Origin: JAQUCI01 sp964553255
GTDB taxonomy: Bacteria > Bacillota_I > Bacilli_A > Erysipelotrichales > Erysipelotrichaceae
Assembly: GCA_964553255.1 (NCBI GenBank)
Contig: CAZKJS010000009.1
Span: 1-40,894, forward strand
DNA length: 40,894 nucleotides
Direction of reading: 5' to 3'
The position numbers and the translations under genes are program-made. Under the pieces are notes generated by a model. The model was given only the letters and a program-made list of their open reading frames with translations, did no database searches and was not told the origin of the DNA. This document shows, piece after piece, positions 24,602 to 33,811 of this stretch (position 1 is its first letter; each line of letters starts with the position of its first letter).

Positions 24602-26239
24602 TTACTTACCAGCAACGGTATACCACAAGAAGTAGCTACCTTGAGGGTTGTAAGAAATGTTTGTTGTTCCTGCTTTAACCAGGTAAACACTTGAGTAACC
24701 AAATAGCGGTACTGTATATGCTTGTTCTTGAACAAGATATGTTTCAGCGTCATGTAACAACTGTAAACGTACTGCTGGATCGGTTTCGCCTTGAGAGGCT
24801 AAGATCATTTCATCATAAGTTTCATCACCCCAAGAAACGCCAGCTTGGTTCCAAGAAGTTGCCATATCAAGATATGTGGCTGGATCCATAAAGTCTGCTG
24901 ACATCGCATGACGTGCTAATTCAAATAGTCCGTTTGTGCGATCATCAAAGAATGTTCTGATTTCACCAGTCTTTAATGTTACTTCAATACCAATACTAGC
25001 CCATTGTTGCTGAATAACTTGCGCAACAGTATCGTGCATAGCATTTTGATTGTAGTAATAAGTAAACTTAAGCGGATTGCTTGCATCATATCCAGCTTCT
25101 GCCAATAAAGCTTTTGCAGCTTCAGGATCAGTTTTAACTAATACATTTTTAGCATCTTGTTCTTCACGGAAATCACCTTCAAGTCCTGAGAAGCCTTTAG
25201 GTACAAAACCGAACAATGGATAGAATCTAGATCCTGCATCAAGCGCTGTGATGATATCATCGCGATTAATAGCTAATTGTAGAGCTTTACGTACTCTTAC
25301 ATCTTGCAATGCTGGAGCACTTGTTGAATATGCATTAAACAATACGAAGTAGTTGAGAACTGATTCAGTTACTACTAATTCTGGTTTGCCAGCAAAGATA
25401 TTAACGACGTCTGAGTTAACAGATGTAGCCATATCAATTTCACCGTTTTGGAATGCTAATAATTGAGCATCCATATCAGGCATAACTTTTACGACTAGTT
25501 TGTCGATCTTAACATCATCTGCAAATGGGAAGAACTCATTTTTAACCATGACGAATTCTTCTGCACTATCAATCTTAGTTGTTTGGAACGGACCGTTTGT
25601 TGGAACAGTCGGATCAAGTGACCAAGTTGAATCATGCTCTGTAGCGAAGTCAGCTCTTAATGGATAGAATACGCCAGCTGTCATTAAGTTAGCAAAGTAA
25701 ACGATCGGTTTTTCTAAAGTAACGATCAATGTTTTGTCATCTGGTGCTTCGATACCGATATCAACCATGTCGGCAACATCAGCCATCGCATCACTGTATG
25801 CTCTTGCATTCTTAACATAATCAAAGATAAAATATGAGTAATATGAGTCTGCTGCTCCCATACCAACTGAACGTTTCATACCAAAGGCATAATCGCCAGC
25901 TGTAACTTTTTGGCCATCTGACCAGTAGTTATCATCAACTAATGTGAATGTATAAACTAATCCATCATCGGAAACGCTATATTCTTCAACAGCGTTATAA
26001 ACCAATGAACCATCATCACCAATTGAGAATAATGGGAAATAAATTTGGTTAGTAATGGCTGATGTTACGCTGTCTGAACCAACTGCAGGGTCCAAAACAT
26101 CAGGTTCTCCACCGACCGCATACGTAAATGTGACTTCAGTAACTTCGTCTTTTCCGCCACTACCGCCACATGCGACCAATGTTAAACTCATCGCCAAAAT
26201 TAGTGCAAATAAACCAATTTTCTTCAATGTGTTTTTCAT
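24602..26239 (-). CDS. oppA: Oligopeptide ABC transporter, substrate-binding lipoprotein
   Basis: The 545-residue binding protein captures peptides outside the cell and hands them to OppBC. The N-terminus is a lipoprotein signal: KK, a hydrophobic core and lipobox LVAC with lipidation at Cys24, then a Gly/Ser linker. Family 5 (SBP_bac_5) features follow: EPDVLDPAVGSDS, YTFTLVDDNYWSDGQKVTAGDYAFGMKR, and in the middle VRKALQLAINRDDI. The start is the ATG at 26237-26239 after ATAGGAGGAAAGAAA; an upstream in-frame ATG at 26272 lies in oppF and is unlikely. It comes last of the opp genes, unlike the common oppA-first order. Confidence 0.94.
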   Translation of the reverse strand: MKNTLKKIGLFALILAMSLTLVACGGSGGKDEVTEVTFTYAVGGEPDVLDPAVGSDSVTSAITNQIYFPLFSIGDDGSLVYNAVEEYSVSDDGLVYTFTLVDDNYWSDGQKVTAGDYAFGMKRSVGMGAADSYYSYFIFDYVKNARAYSDAMADVADMVDIGIEAPDDKTLIVTLEKPIVYFANLMTAGVFYPLRADFATEHDSTWSLDPTVPTNGPFQTTKIDSAEEFVMVKNEFFPFADDVKIDKLVVKVMPDMDAQLLAFQNGEIDMATSVNSDVVNIFAGKPELVVTESVLNYFVLFNAYSTSAPALQDVRVRKALQLAINRDDIITALDAGSRFYPLFGFVPKGFSGLEGDFREEQDAKNVLVKTDPEAAKALLAEAGYDASNPLKFTYYYNQNAMHDTVAQVIQQQWASIGIEVTLKTGEIRTFFDDRTNGLFELARHAMSADFMDPATYLDMATSWNQAGVSWGDETYDEMILASQGETDPAVRLQLLHDAETYLVQEQAYTVPLFGYSSVYLVKAGTTNISYNPQGSYFLWYTVAGK

Positions 26240-26250
26240 TTTCTTTCCTC

Positions 26251-27228
26251 CTATTTTTCGTATAAGAAACATGAAACTTGTCGGTTACCAACTTCTACCA
26301 TCTGCGGTGTCTCGCGACGGCATCTTTCAGTAGCCTTAGAACACCTAGTCGAGAATACACATCCGGTCGGGGGATTTAACGGACTAGGTATCTCCCCATC
26401 AAGGACGATTCTCTTTTTTGCTTTCGCTATTTTAGGATCCGGTATTGGGATCGCCGACAACAATGCTACGGTGTAAGGGTGCAACGGACGATGATATACT
26501 TCATTACTAGGTCCGCACTCTACCAAATGGCCCAAATACATAACACCGATGCGATCTGAGATATGTTTAACCATACTTAGATCGTGGGCAATAAACAGAT
26601 AAGATAATCCCATTTCTTCTTGGATTTGATCCAATAGATTTATAACTTGCGCTTGGATTGATACGTCCAACGCTGATATAGGTTCATCACAAACAATAAA
26701 CTTAGGATTTAATGCTAAGGCACGCGCAACACCAATCCTTTGTCTTTGCCCCCCCGAAAACTCAAAGGGATAACGACGAATATGATCTGGTTTTAAGCCA
26801 ACAATTCTTAACAATTCAACCGCTTTGGCTTCTCTTTCTTTTTCTGAAGCATATATTCCATGAATATTCATGGGTTCCTTAATGATTTCGCCAACCGTCA
26901 TTCGAGGGTTTAAAGAGGCGTAAGGATCTTGGAATATCATTTGAACATCTTTGTGATACTCTTTTAAATCTTTCCCCTTAATCTGAGCGATATCTCTTCC
27001 TTCAAACTCAATACTACCTTCATTTGGATCATATAGTTTTACGATGGTACGACCAAGTGTAGTTTTACCACAACCCGACTCACCAACAAGACCAAATGTT
27101 TCGTTACGCATTACTTCAAAACTTACATCATCAACAGCTTTGACGATTTGTTTTTTCGCAAATAAACCTTTTGTAACATCAAAGTATGTCTTAAGGTTTA
27201 TAACCTTTAATATTGGATTTACACTCAT
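26251..27228 (-). CDS. oppF: Oligopeptide ABC transporter ATP-binding protein OppF
   Basis: One of two ATPases that drive peptide uptake. The 325-residue protein has Walker A GESGCGKTTLGR, Q-loop MIFQDPYASLNPR, signature FSGGQRQRIGVARAL, Walker B FIVCDEPISALD and H-loop FIAHDLSMVKH. The C-terminal Opp extension has four Cys spaced as in iron-sulfur-type Opp/Dpp ATPases (TGCVFSTRCSKATERCRRE, then VSCFLYEK). It starts 3 nt after the oppD stop (GTG-TGA-TAA-ATG). The PYASLNPRM pattern and cysteine tail distinguish it as OppF/DppF rather than OppD. Confidence 0.94.
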   Translation of the reverse strand: MSVNPILKVINLKTYFDVTKGLFAKKQIVKAVDDVSFEVMRNETFGLVGESGCGKTTLGRTIVKLYDPNEGSIEFEGRDIAQIKGKDLKEYHKDVQMIFQDPYASLNPRMTVGEIIKEPMNIHGIYASEKEREAKAVELLRIVGLKPDHIRRYPFEFSGGQRQRIGVARALALNPKFIVCDEPISALDVSIQAQVINLLDQIQEEMGLSYLFIAHDLSMVKHISDRIGVMYLGHLVECGPSNEVYHRPLHPYTVALLSAIPIPDPKIAKAKKRIVLDGEIPSPLNPPTGCVFSTRCSKATERCRRETPQMVEVGNRQVSCFLYEK

Positions 27229-27231
27229 TTA

Positions 27232-28227
27232 TCACACCGCCTTTTCATGGTTTAGCCAACAACGGCATTGATGGGTATCACTAAAGACAGTATTTTCCGG
27301 CATATGATCTTTACATATACGCATTGCTTTTTCACAACGATCAACAAACGGACAGCCTTTAGGCGGATTCAACAAATCTGGTGGTGATCCTGGAATTGGA
27401 TGTAACTCTTCAACTAGATCATCTTCAGGATTAGCGATACAACTTAGTAATCCTAATGTATAAGGATGTTTTGGTTCATAGAATATTTCTTGATCTGTTC
27501 CAATCTCAACAATTTTACCACCATACATGATAGCTACCCGATCACAAAGCTTAGCTACAACCCCAAGATCATGAGTGATCATGATTATTGATGATGAGCT
27601 TTCTTCACGTAAACTATCAATTAGTTCAAGTACCTGAGCTTGAATTGTAACATCAAGCGCTGTCGTAGGTTCATCCGCAATAATCAGTTTTGGATTACAA
27701 GCAAGAGCAATCGCAATAATGATTCTTTGCCTCATTCCTCCTGAGAATTCAAACGGATATTGACTAATCCTTTTCTCAGGTGATGGAATTCCTACTTTTC
27801 GCATAAGATCTAAAGCTACTTTCTTAGCTTCAGCTCGCGAAATCTTTTTATGATTCATCAGCGGTTCAACCAACTGTGTTTCGATCTTTAATACTTGGTT
27901 CAAGAAAGTCATCGGATCTTGGAAGATCATTGACATTGTGTTACCTCGAATAGATCGCATCACTTTCTCATATTCTCTTTTATTCTTAAATTTAGTACGT
28001 GATATATCTTTACCATCAAAGGTAATTGTTCCTTCAGTTACTTCACCATTATCAGCTAACAAACCCATTAATGAGAACATAGTCTGTGATTTTCCAGATC
28101 CAGATTCACCAACAATACCTAATACTTCACCTTGATTAAGGGTGATTGATACATCACGCACAGCTTGTACGCGACCCTGTTCTGTCACAAATTCAGTAGA
28201 CAGATTCTTTATTTCTAACAAAGCCAT
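27232..28227 (-). CDS. oppD: Oligopeptide ABC transporter ATP-binding protein OppD
   Basis: The partner ATPase of OppF. Motifs: Walker A GESGSGKSQTMFSLMG, Q-loop MIFQDPMTFLNQ, signature FSGGMRQRIIIAIALA, Walker B LIIADEPTTALD and H-loop MITHDLGVVAK. The C-terminal cysteine set KGCPFVDRCEKAMRICKDH plus HQCRCWLNH is of the iron-sulfur type seen in OppD/DppD. The ribosome site AAAAGGAGGGTGAACTG is excellent. Its stop is TGA directly followed by TAA. Confidence 0.94.
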   Translation of the reverse strand: MALLEIKNLSTEFVTEQGRVQAVRDVSITLNQGEVLGIVGESGSGKSQTMFSLMGLLADNGEVTEGTITFDGKDISRTKFKNKREYEKVMRSIRGNTMSMIFQDPMTFLNQVLKIETQLVEPLMNHKKISRAEAKKVALDLMRKVGIPSPEKRISQYPFEFSGGMRQRIIIAIALACNPKLIIADEPTTALDVTIQAQVLELIDSLREESSSSIIMITHDLGVVAKLCDRVAIMYGGKIVEIGTDQEIFYEPKHPYTLGLLSCIANPEDDLVEELHPIPGSPPDLLNPPKGCPFVDRCEKAMRICKDHMPENTVFSDTHQCRCWLNHEKAV

Positions 28228-28242
28228 CAGTTCACCCTCCTT

Positions 28243-29172
28243 TTACTTACTGTTTGGATCCAATGCTTCACCAAGACCATCACCGATAAAGTTTAAAGAT
28301 AATATCGTCAAACACATTGCCGCAACCGGCCAAATGATTTGAATCGGATAAGTATGAATTAAGCCACGCGCTTCACTAGCTAATACACCCCAGCTTGATT
28401 GTGGCTGTGAGATACCAATTCCCAAGAAGCTTAAGAATGATTCAGTAAAGATTGCTTGTGGTACCATCATCGTTAAGCAAACAATGATTGGACCAATCGC
28501 GTTAATAATTAAATGTTTCAATAATATCCTATAGTGACTAGCACCTATTACTTTTGCAGCCATCGCAAATTCTGTCTCTTTGAGCGACATTACCTGCGTT
28601 CGTACCTGTCTTGCCATATTAACCCAGGATGTAACCGATATCGCTATTAGCATACTAGCAAGATTATTACCAAAAACCATAAGAATCAAAATAACATATA
28701 ATAAACCAGGAACCGAGTATATAACATCTACTGTACGCATCATGATCATATCGACTCTACCGCCAACATACCCAGCAATACCACCATAGACTATACCAAT
28801 AACTAGATTGATAGCCGCTGACGCAAAGCCAATCGCAAGTGATATACGCGCACCATACATTACTCTAATAAAAATATCACGACCTAATTTATCAGTACCA
28901 AAGAGATGTTCTAAACTTGGAAGAGCATTACGATTCTGTAAGTCTTGCATCTCATATGAATATTTAGAGATCATCGGCGCAAATACTGCAAATAAGATCA
29001 TTACAGATACAAATACTAATCCAAACAAAGCTAGTTTATTCTTTTTAAAGCGATTCCATGAATCACGAAGGAAAGTTTTACTTTCCATGGCGATAAATTC
29101 AGAGTTTTTCTCACTGTCAGGTAACTTCTCAAACAGATCGTCACTTAACTTTAAATCATTGATGTTTGACAT
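28243..29172 (-). CDS. oppC: Oligopeptide ABC transporter permease OppC
   Basis: One of the two membrane channels of the peptide importer. The 309-residue protein starts with a soluble N-tail (SNINDLKLSDDLFEKLPDSEKNSEF), then a first helix around LALFGLVFVSVMILFAVFAP. It carries the OppC-typical HLFGTDKLGRDIFIRVMYGARISL segment and five more helices. The ATPase-coupling EAA loop reads EFAMAAKVIGASHYRILLKHL. The C-terminus LNFIGDGLGEALDPNSK is the standard OppC/DppC ending. It starts 7 nt after the oppB stop, with a GTAGGTG ribosome site. Confidence 0.94.
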   Translation of the reverse strand: MSNINDLKLSDDLFEKLPDSEKNSEFIAMESKTFLRDSWNRFKKNKLALFGLVFVSVMILFAVFAPMISKYSYEMQDLQNRNALPSLEHLFGTDKLGRDIFIRVMYGARISLAIGFASAAINLVIGIVYGGIAGYVGGRVDMIMMRTVDVIYSVPGLLYVILILMVFGNNLASMLIAISVTSWVNMARQVRTQVMSLKETEFAMAAKVIGASHYRILLKHLIINAIGPIIVCLTMMVPQAIFTESFLSFLGIGISQPQSSWGVLASEARGLIHTYPIQIIWPVAAMCLTILSLNFIGDGLGEALDPNSK

Positions 29173-29179
29173 GTTACAC

Positions 29180-30103
29180 CTACTTTCCTAACTTGATACG
29201 CGGATCAATCATCGCCGCCGCAATATCACTCACAATATTCATAATGATAACAATAGCCCCTAAGAACAAGGTCAATCCCATTATCAATGTATAGTCACGA
29301 TTAATAACGCTACTTGTAAACTCCATACCAATCCCAGGTACTGAGAACAAACTCTCAACCACAAAGCTACCAGTAACTAAAAACGCAAACATAGGACCGC
29401 AATAAGTTACTACCGGTAATAAAGCATTTTTTAAACCATGTTTAATTATTACTAATAACTCGGAAGTTCCCTTCGACTTTGCAAGAACAATGTAGTCCTT
29501 ACTCATAACATCTTTCAAGCTTGATCTTGTAAGACGAGTGATCATCGATATCGGATTAAGTGCTAAGGCAATCGATGGTAGAATGTAATGCAAAGGAGTC
29601 TTTAAGCCAACCAATGGTAGCCAACGCAGCGTTACTCCAAAAACGATCATAGCCAAGATGGCTAATAAGAAACTTGGAATAGAAACACCAATTGTCGCAA
29701 AGGCAGTTATCAAACTGTTAACCCAACGCTTTTTAGTTAATGCCGAAATAACACCCAAGGTAATACCTACTGTTAAGGCAATCACAAATGAAACGGCTCC
29801 TAAACGAGCTGTAACTGGTGCTCTTCGCTTTATAATATCGGTAACTTGTTGACCAGTCTTTGCGATTGACTCACCAAAATCACCAGTAACTGCATTCTTT
29901 AAGTAAATAGTAAATTGTTCAAAAACTGGTTTATCAAGACCATACTTAGCTTCAAGTGCTGCGTATGTTTTGGGTGATAAAACTCTATTCTCTTGCGAAA
30001 ACGGATCACCAGGTATAATTTTCATCATAAAGAAGGTTATTGTCGCTAAGATAAACATTGTCAACATACCTATCAGTATGCGTTTCATCGTATATTTAAA
30101 CAT
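29180..30103 (-). CDS. oppB: Oligopeptide ABC transporter permease OppB
   Basis: The other permease. The 307-residue protein has the N-terminal helix KRILIGMLTMFILATITFFMM, then the OppB hallmark IPGDPFSQENRVLSP and YGLDKPVFEQFTIYL. Five further helices include the GVSIPSFLLAILAMIVFG motif. The EAA coupling loop is DYIVLAKSKGTSELLVIIKH. The C-terminus AAAMIDPRIKLGK is typical. It is the first transporter gene, 18 nt after an M24 peptidase, so peptide import and cleavage genes share one transcript. The ribosome site is ACAGGAGACAGATC. Confidence 0.94.
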   Translation of the reverse strand: MFKYTMKRILIGMLTMFILATITFFMMKIIPGDPFSQENRVLSPKTYAALEAKYGLDKPVFEQFTIYLKNAVTGDFGESIAKTGQQVTDIIKRRAPVTARLGAVSFVIALTVGITLGVISALTKKRWVNSLITAFATIGVSIPSFLLAILAMIVFGVTLRWLPLVGLKTPLHYILPSIALALNPISMITRLTRSSLKDVMSKDYIVLAKSKGTSELLVIIKHGLKNALLPVVTYCGPMFAFLVTGSFVVESLFSVPGIGMEFTSSVINRDYTLIMGLTLFLGAIVIIMNIVSDIAAAMIDPRIKLGK

Positions 30104-30121
30104 GATCTGTCTCCTGTCTTT

Positions 30122-31306
30122 CTAAACCAAATATAGTTCTTGTTGTGGTGGCGTAAGAAATCTTGCACCGGTATCATCTACTACTACATCTTCTTCAAGT
30201 CCAATGCGACCCTTTCGAGTTACAACACCCGGTTCTAAGGTAAATACAAAACCTTTTGATAAGGGGGTATGAATTAATTCGGGACGGTTATATCTAGGCC
30301 TTTCAGGAGCCAATAATGGACCACCATCATGAGCTACTCTTCCTAATTGATGGCCAAGCGCCGCATTCCATTCAGGAAAACCTTTGCTTAAGATATAATC
30401 ACGAGCTACTTTATCAACTTCAAATCCAGTAATACCAGGTACTAGCGCTTTCGCTGCTAAAGCGATAGCGTCTCTAACTGTATAGAATGCTTCCTTTAGA
30501 TCACTTGGTGCGTCAGTTTCATCATCATCAAGAACATAGTACATTCTTTGAATATCACAACTATAACCATCAACAATAATACCAAAATCGATATTAACTA
30601 AGTCACCTTTTTTGATCAAGAAATCAGGAGCGCCCATATGACCGCTGGGACAACCATAACCAGAGAACACACCAGGATTACATGATTTGGGCCAAGAATA
30701 ACCATAACCCTTACGTTCGGTCTCGCTTTGGAAGAACCCATATACATCTTGACAATTCATTCCAGCTTTAATGAAGCCTTTAGCATCATTGAATATTTCT
30801 TCAGCACAAGCACAAGCCTTCGCTATTTTCGCCTGTTCTTCAATAAGCTTAACTCCTCTAACCTGATTTATGATTGGTTCAGCAGAGATAATCTCTGGCT
30901 TGTAAGTAAGTTTTGTGAAAGCTTCTTGTAATACGTTGTATACCCCAACCGATAATCCATCACTAGCTGGATTATTCAAAGAATAATTCAAAGCTATTCT
31001 TTTTGGTTTTTTGTTTTCTAAATAATCCCTAAGCGTTTCTGCGTAGCTTAGTGGAAACGGTATAATTTCATCAAAAGCTTTAAGGCGATCATAACCATCA
31101 GCATCAATAGGCGTACATACAACAGCACTTGATTTATCAGCATTAAATATCAAAGCTGTAAAACCGATAAACTCAAAATCACCTAAGCAAGCTAAGACTG
31201 GTTCTGAGTTGGTTGCTGATTCATGTCCAGCAACGATCCAAGTATCGATCCCGTTTTTTTTCAATGCATCAAAGGCTATCGTAAACTTTTCCTTATAGAT
31301 CGCCAT
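30122..31306 (-). CDS. M24 family Xaa-Pro peptidase, first gene of the opp-peptidase operon
   Basis: A 394-residue pita-bread peptidase with all five classical metal ligands: NIDFGIIVDGYSCDIQR (two Asp), ALGHQLGRVAHDGG (His), FTLEPGVVT (Glu) and IGLEEDVVV (Glu). The N-domain IDTWIVAGHESATNSEPVL and the RYNRPELIHTP segment pair it with the paralog at 23340. The start is the ATG at 31304-31306: GGAGGT lies 6 nt before it, while the ATG at 31312 directly abuts that ribosome site. It is the promoter-proximal gene, 18 nt from oppB. Confidence 0.92.
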   Translation of the reverse strand: MAIYKEKFTIAFDALKKNGIDTWIVAGHESATNSEPVLACLGDFEFIGFTALIFNADKSSAVVCTPIDADGYDRLKAFDEIIPFPLSYAETLRDYLENKKPKRIALNYSLNNPASDGLSVGVYNVLQEAFTKLTYKPEIISAEPIINQVRGVKLIEEQAKIAKACACAEEIFNDAKGFIKAGMNCQDVYGFFQSETERKGYGYSWPKSCNPGVFSGYGCPSGHMGAPDFLIKKGDLVNIDFGIIVDGYSCDIQRMYYVLDDDETDAPSDLKEAFYTVRDAIALAAKALVPGITGFEVDKVARDYILSKGFPEWNAALGHQLGRVAHDGGPLLAPERPRYNRPELIHTPLSKGFVFTLEPGVVTRKGRIGLEEDVVVDDTGARFLTPPQQELYLV

Positions 31307-31337
31307 CACCATACCTCCAAATAGAAAACTTGGATTA

Positions 31338-31366
31338 ATAATATATTAGATTTGTAACAATATCAA
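31338..31366 (-). promoter_or_regulatory. Promoter of the leftward opp-peptidase operon
   Basis: The minus strand has TTGATA (31361-31366), exactly 17 bp, and TATTAT (31338-31343), each one mismatch from consensus. The predicted leader to the ATG at 31306 is about 25 nt. It is the only convincing promoter I find for the 17-kb run of minus-strand genes down to 14251. Confidence 0.8.
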
Positions 31367-31378
31367 GTTTTATTTCAC

Positions 31379-31411
31379 AATTTTCACATTTTATTTTCAG
31401 CGCATTTTCAT
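31379..31411. repeat. Three direct repeats ATTTTCA between the divergent promoters
   Basis: ATTTTCA occurs at 31380-31386, 31393-31399 and 31404-31410, spaced 13 and 11 bp, close to one helical turn, with a related TATTTCACA at 31371-31379. They lie between the two opposed promoters of the peptidase island. This is a candidate binding array for a shared regulator, though AT-rich DNA makes chance repeats common. Confidence 0.4.
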
Positions 31412-31437
31412 CATTATATGTAAATTATTTCATTATA

Positions 31438-31446
31438 TGCTATATT
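31438..31446 (+). promoter_or_regulatory. Extended -10 promoter of the rightward peptidase operon
   Basis: TGCTATATT (31438-31446) is an extended -10 with TG at 31438-31439 and TATATT at 31441-31446; no good -35 is seen. The leader to the ATG at 31467 is about 14 nt. The CHAP gene uses the same TATGCTATATTG-type element (36896-36906). Confidence 0.6.
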
Positions 31447-31466
31447 ATTATATGCGAGGTAATTAA

Positions 31467-32609
31467 ATGAAACAAACACGAATCAATAAAACGCTACAAC
31501 TAATGCATGAGAAAGGTATAGAAGGCCTTCTTTACGCATCAAGTGCCAATTTCCAGTATTTGATAGATAAAAAAGACTATTTCTGGCAACGTACTTGTAT
31601 GAATAACATTAATGGCAATTCAAACTTCCGCAATGTCCCTGAAGCTGTATTATACTTACGACAAGATGGACAACTTTCTATTTTTTGTATACCTAGTTTA
31701 AAGAAGGTATTCTTCGAATATCCTAATGTTAACATATGTTATATGGATCAACTTGAGGATATAGTAGCACCGTATATTAACGCAAATAAGATTGGCATCG
31801 GTTATGCTTGCCATGATTATCTTAAAGAAATGTTACTTGCTATTAATAATAATGTAACGATTTTAGAAGCTGAGAACTTATTAAATGATTTAAGATGCAT
31901 TAAAGATGAATCTGAAATTGCTACTTTGAGACAATTAGCTTTGTTTACTGATGAAGCTGTAGGTTTTGTCATCAACAATCTAAAAGAGCAAATGAAGCAA
32001 TATGAAGCCGAAAACTTAATCATGAAATATGGTTTAGATCATAACATTAGCGATCTTTCATTTCCACCAACATGTGGTTTCAAACCACTGAATTCACAAT
32101 TAGCTAAAGATGCATTGACTTTTGATCGCAATACTGAGTTAAGTTTCAATACTGCTATTGCCTTTGATGTTGGTTTTATGAGCAATGGTTATTGTAGTGA
32201 TTGGGGAAGAACCGTTTATTTTGGCAAAGCCTCACAACTTGTCAAAGATGGTTATAAAGCCTTACAGGCCGCACAACAAGCTATGGTGAGTCTAATTAAA
32301 CCCTATCAAACTAATGTCAATGAACTATATGATTTTGTTTTAGCGAAAACTATCGAACTTGGTTATGGTGACTATTTACGATTTAAGGATCGTGGCAACC
32401 TTGGACATCAAATTGGCATTGATTGTCATGAACATCCAATGATCAATCGTGAAACTGATTATATTTTAAAGCCAGGAATGGTATTTTGCAGTGAACCTAA
32501 GATGTTCTTTGTCGACGAGTGTTATATGCGTGTTGAAGATATGATCTTAGTTACCGAAACTGGCGCTGAATTCTTAACCAAGTTTGATCGTGAATTATTC
32601 GAGATATAA
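31467..32609 (+). CDS. M24 family Xaa-Pro dipeptidase-like, distinct subfamily
   Basis: A 380-residue creatinase-fold metallopeptidase, first gene of the rightward arm. The site is complete: AFDVGFMSNGYCSDWGR (two Asp), GNLGHQIGIDCHEHP (His; second His in CHEHP, closest of the six to the classical prolidase pattern), VFCSEPKMF (Glu) and RVEDMILV (Glu). The N-domain (KTLQLMHEKGIEGLLYAS, then FQYLIDKKDYFWQRT) differs from the other five, so it is not a recent duplicate. It probably acts on Xaa-Pro di- or oligopeptides. The ribosome site is GCGAGGTAATTAA. Confidence 0.9.
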   Translation: MKQTRINKTLQLMHEKGIEGLLYASSANFQYLIDKKDYFWQRTCMNNINGNSNFRNVPEAVLYLRQDGQLSIFCIPSLKKVFFEYPNVNICYMDQLEDIVAPYINANKIGIGYACHDYLKEMLLAINNNVTILEAENLLNDLRCIKDESEIATLRQLALFTDEAVGFVINNLKEQMKQYEAENLIMKYGLDHNISDLSFPPTCGFKPLNSQLAKDALTFDRNTELSFNTAIAFDVGFMSNGYCSDWGRTVYFGKASQLVKDGYKALQAAQQAMVSLIKPYQTNVNELYDFVLAKTIELGYGDYLRFKDRGNLGHQIGIDCHEHPMINRETDYILKPGMVFCSEPKMFFVDECYMRVEDMILVTETGAEFLTKFDRELFEI

Positions 32610-32623
32610 AGATAGGAGCAATC

Positions 32624-33811
32624 ATGTTACAACAAGAAAAAATTAAACAAGCAAAAAACATCCTTAAAGAAGAAAACGTCGATCTTTGGATCACAATCGG
32701 TCGTGAGACGGTGATGAATTCTGAACCCGTTCTACCATTTTTATCAACAATTCAATTTGGTGGTAACACCGCTATTATGATCACAAAAGACACTTGTATC
32801 TGCTTAGCTGGTCATCTTGATGCTTACGGTATGAGTCAACAAGAACTATATGATGAAGTAGTAACTTATGACAAATCTTTTAAAGAAGAATTCTTTAAGA
32901 TACTAGATCGCTTAAAGCCACAAGTAATTGCCTTAAACTATTCAGGTGATGTCGCCAGCGATGGTTTAACACATGGTATGTTTCTTTTTTTAGAACGACT
33001 ATTCAAAGAGTATGGTTATCAAAATGAAATTATCAGCTCTGAGAAAATCATCAACAAACTAAGAGGCATCAAGACCACTTCAGAACTTGAAGCGATAAAA
33101 AAAGCAATCGCTTGCACTGAAAAAATACTGTTGGAAGCTAAAGACTTTATATGTGAAGGAAAAAGTCAGATTGATATTCATCAATTCTGTCAACAACGTA
33201 TCACCTTCTATCAACAAGATAATGCTTGGGAATTAAAACATAATCCCGGTGTAATGATGAAAGGAGCTGCTGGAGGTCATTCAGGACCGACAGATCACCA
33301 ATGCCATAAAGGTGAACTTGTAACACTTGATTTCGGTGTTAGAGTGGATGGTTATTGCTCTGACATTCAGCGTGTATATTATATTTTAAAAGATGATGAA
33401 GTAGATGCTCCTCAAGTATACAAGGATGCTTTAGCCAATATACAAAAAGCCCAAGACATCGGTTTATCATATATGCGCCCAAAAACGCCAGCTTATGTAC
33501 CAGATGAAGCCGCTAGAGCTGCGATAAAAGAGATGGGGTTTCCAGATTTCAACTTTGGATTTGGCCATCAAGTAGGTCGCGAAACTCATGATGGTGGAGT
33601 AATGATGGGACCAAGATGGGAACGATATCTAGGAAGAGTTGAAGGCAACATGGAAGAAGGAATGGTCTTTACTGTTGATATCAATATTGGTTTTGAAGAT
33701 GGTAAGATTGGCCAAGAAGATATGGCTGTGATCTTAAAAGATAAAGCGGTTTATTTGACTACCCGTCAAGATAATATTTACTTATGTAAAGGGAATAAAA
33801 GTGATGAGTGA
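32624..33811 (+). CDS. M24 family peptidase with a Glu-to-Asp change at a metal site
   Basis: A 395-residue paralog of the proteins at 30122 and 23340 (VDLWITIGRETVMNSEPVLP). Conserved ligands: TLDFGVRVDGYCSDIQR (two Asp), GFGHQVGRETHDGG (His) and GQEDMAVI (Glu). The segment that reads FTLEPG or FTIEPG in its paralogs reads FTVDINIG here, so the fourth ligand Glu is Asp and the EPG turn is lost. This may alter metal choice, activity or specificity. The ribosome site GATAGGAGCAATC is good. Its TGA stop overlaps the start of the M29 gene. Confidence 0.88.
   Translation: MLQQEKIKQAKNILKEENVDLWITIGRETVMNSEPVLPFLSTIQFGGNTAIMITKDTCICLAGHLDAYGMSQQELYDEVVTYDKSFKEEFFKILDRLKPQVIALNYSGDVASDGLTHGMFLFLERLFKEYGYQNEIISSEKIINKLRGIKTTSELEAIKKAIACTEKILLEAKDFICEGKSQIDIHQFCQQRITFYQQDNAWELKHNPGVMMKGAAGGHSGPTDHQCHKGELVTLDFGVRVDGYCSDIQRVYYILKDDEVDAPQVYKDALANIQKAQDIGLSYMRPKTPAYVPDEAARAAIKEMGFPDFNFGFGHQVGRETHDGGVMMGPRWERYLGRVEGNMEEGMVFTVDINIGFEDGKIGQEDMAVILKDKAVYLTTRQDNIYLCKGNKSDE

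Noticed and set aside
31371..31411. CRISPR-like or iteron array at the ATTTTCA repeats
   Set aside because: The repeats are only 7 bp, three copies, without spacers of constant length or neighbouring cas or rep genes.
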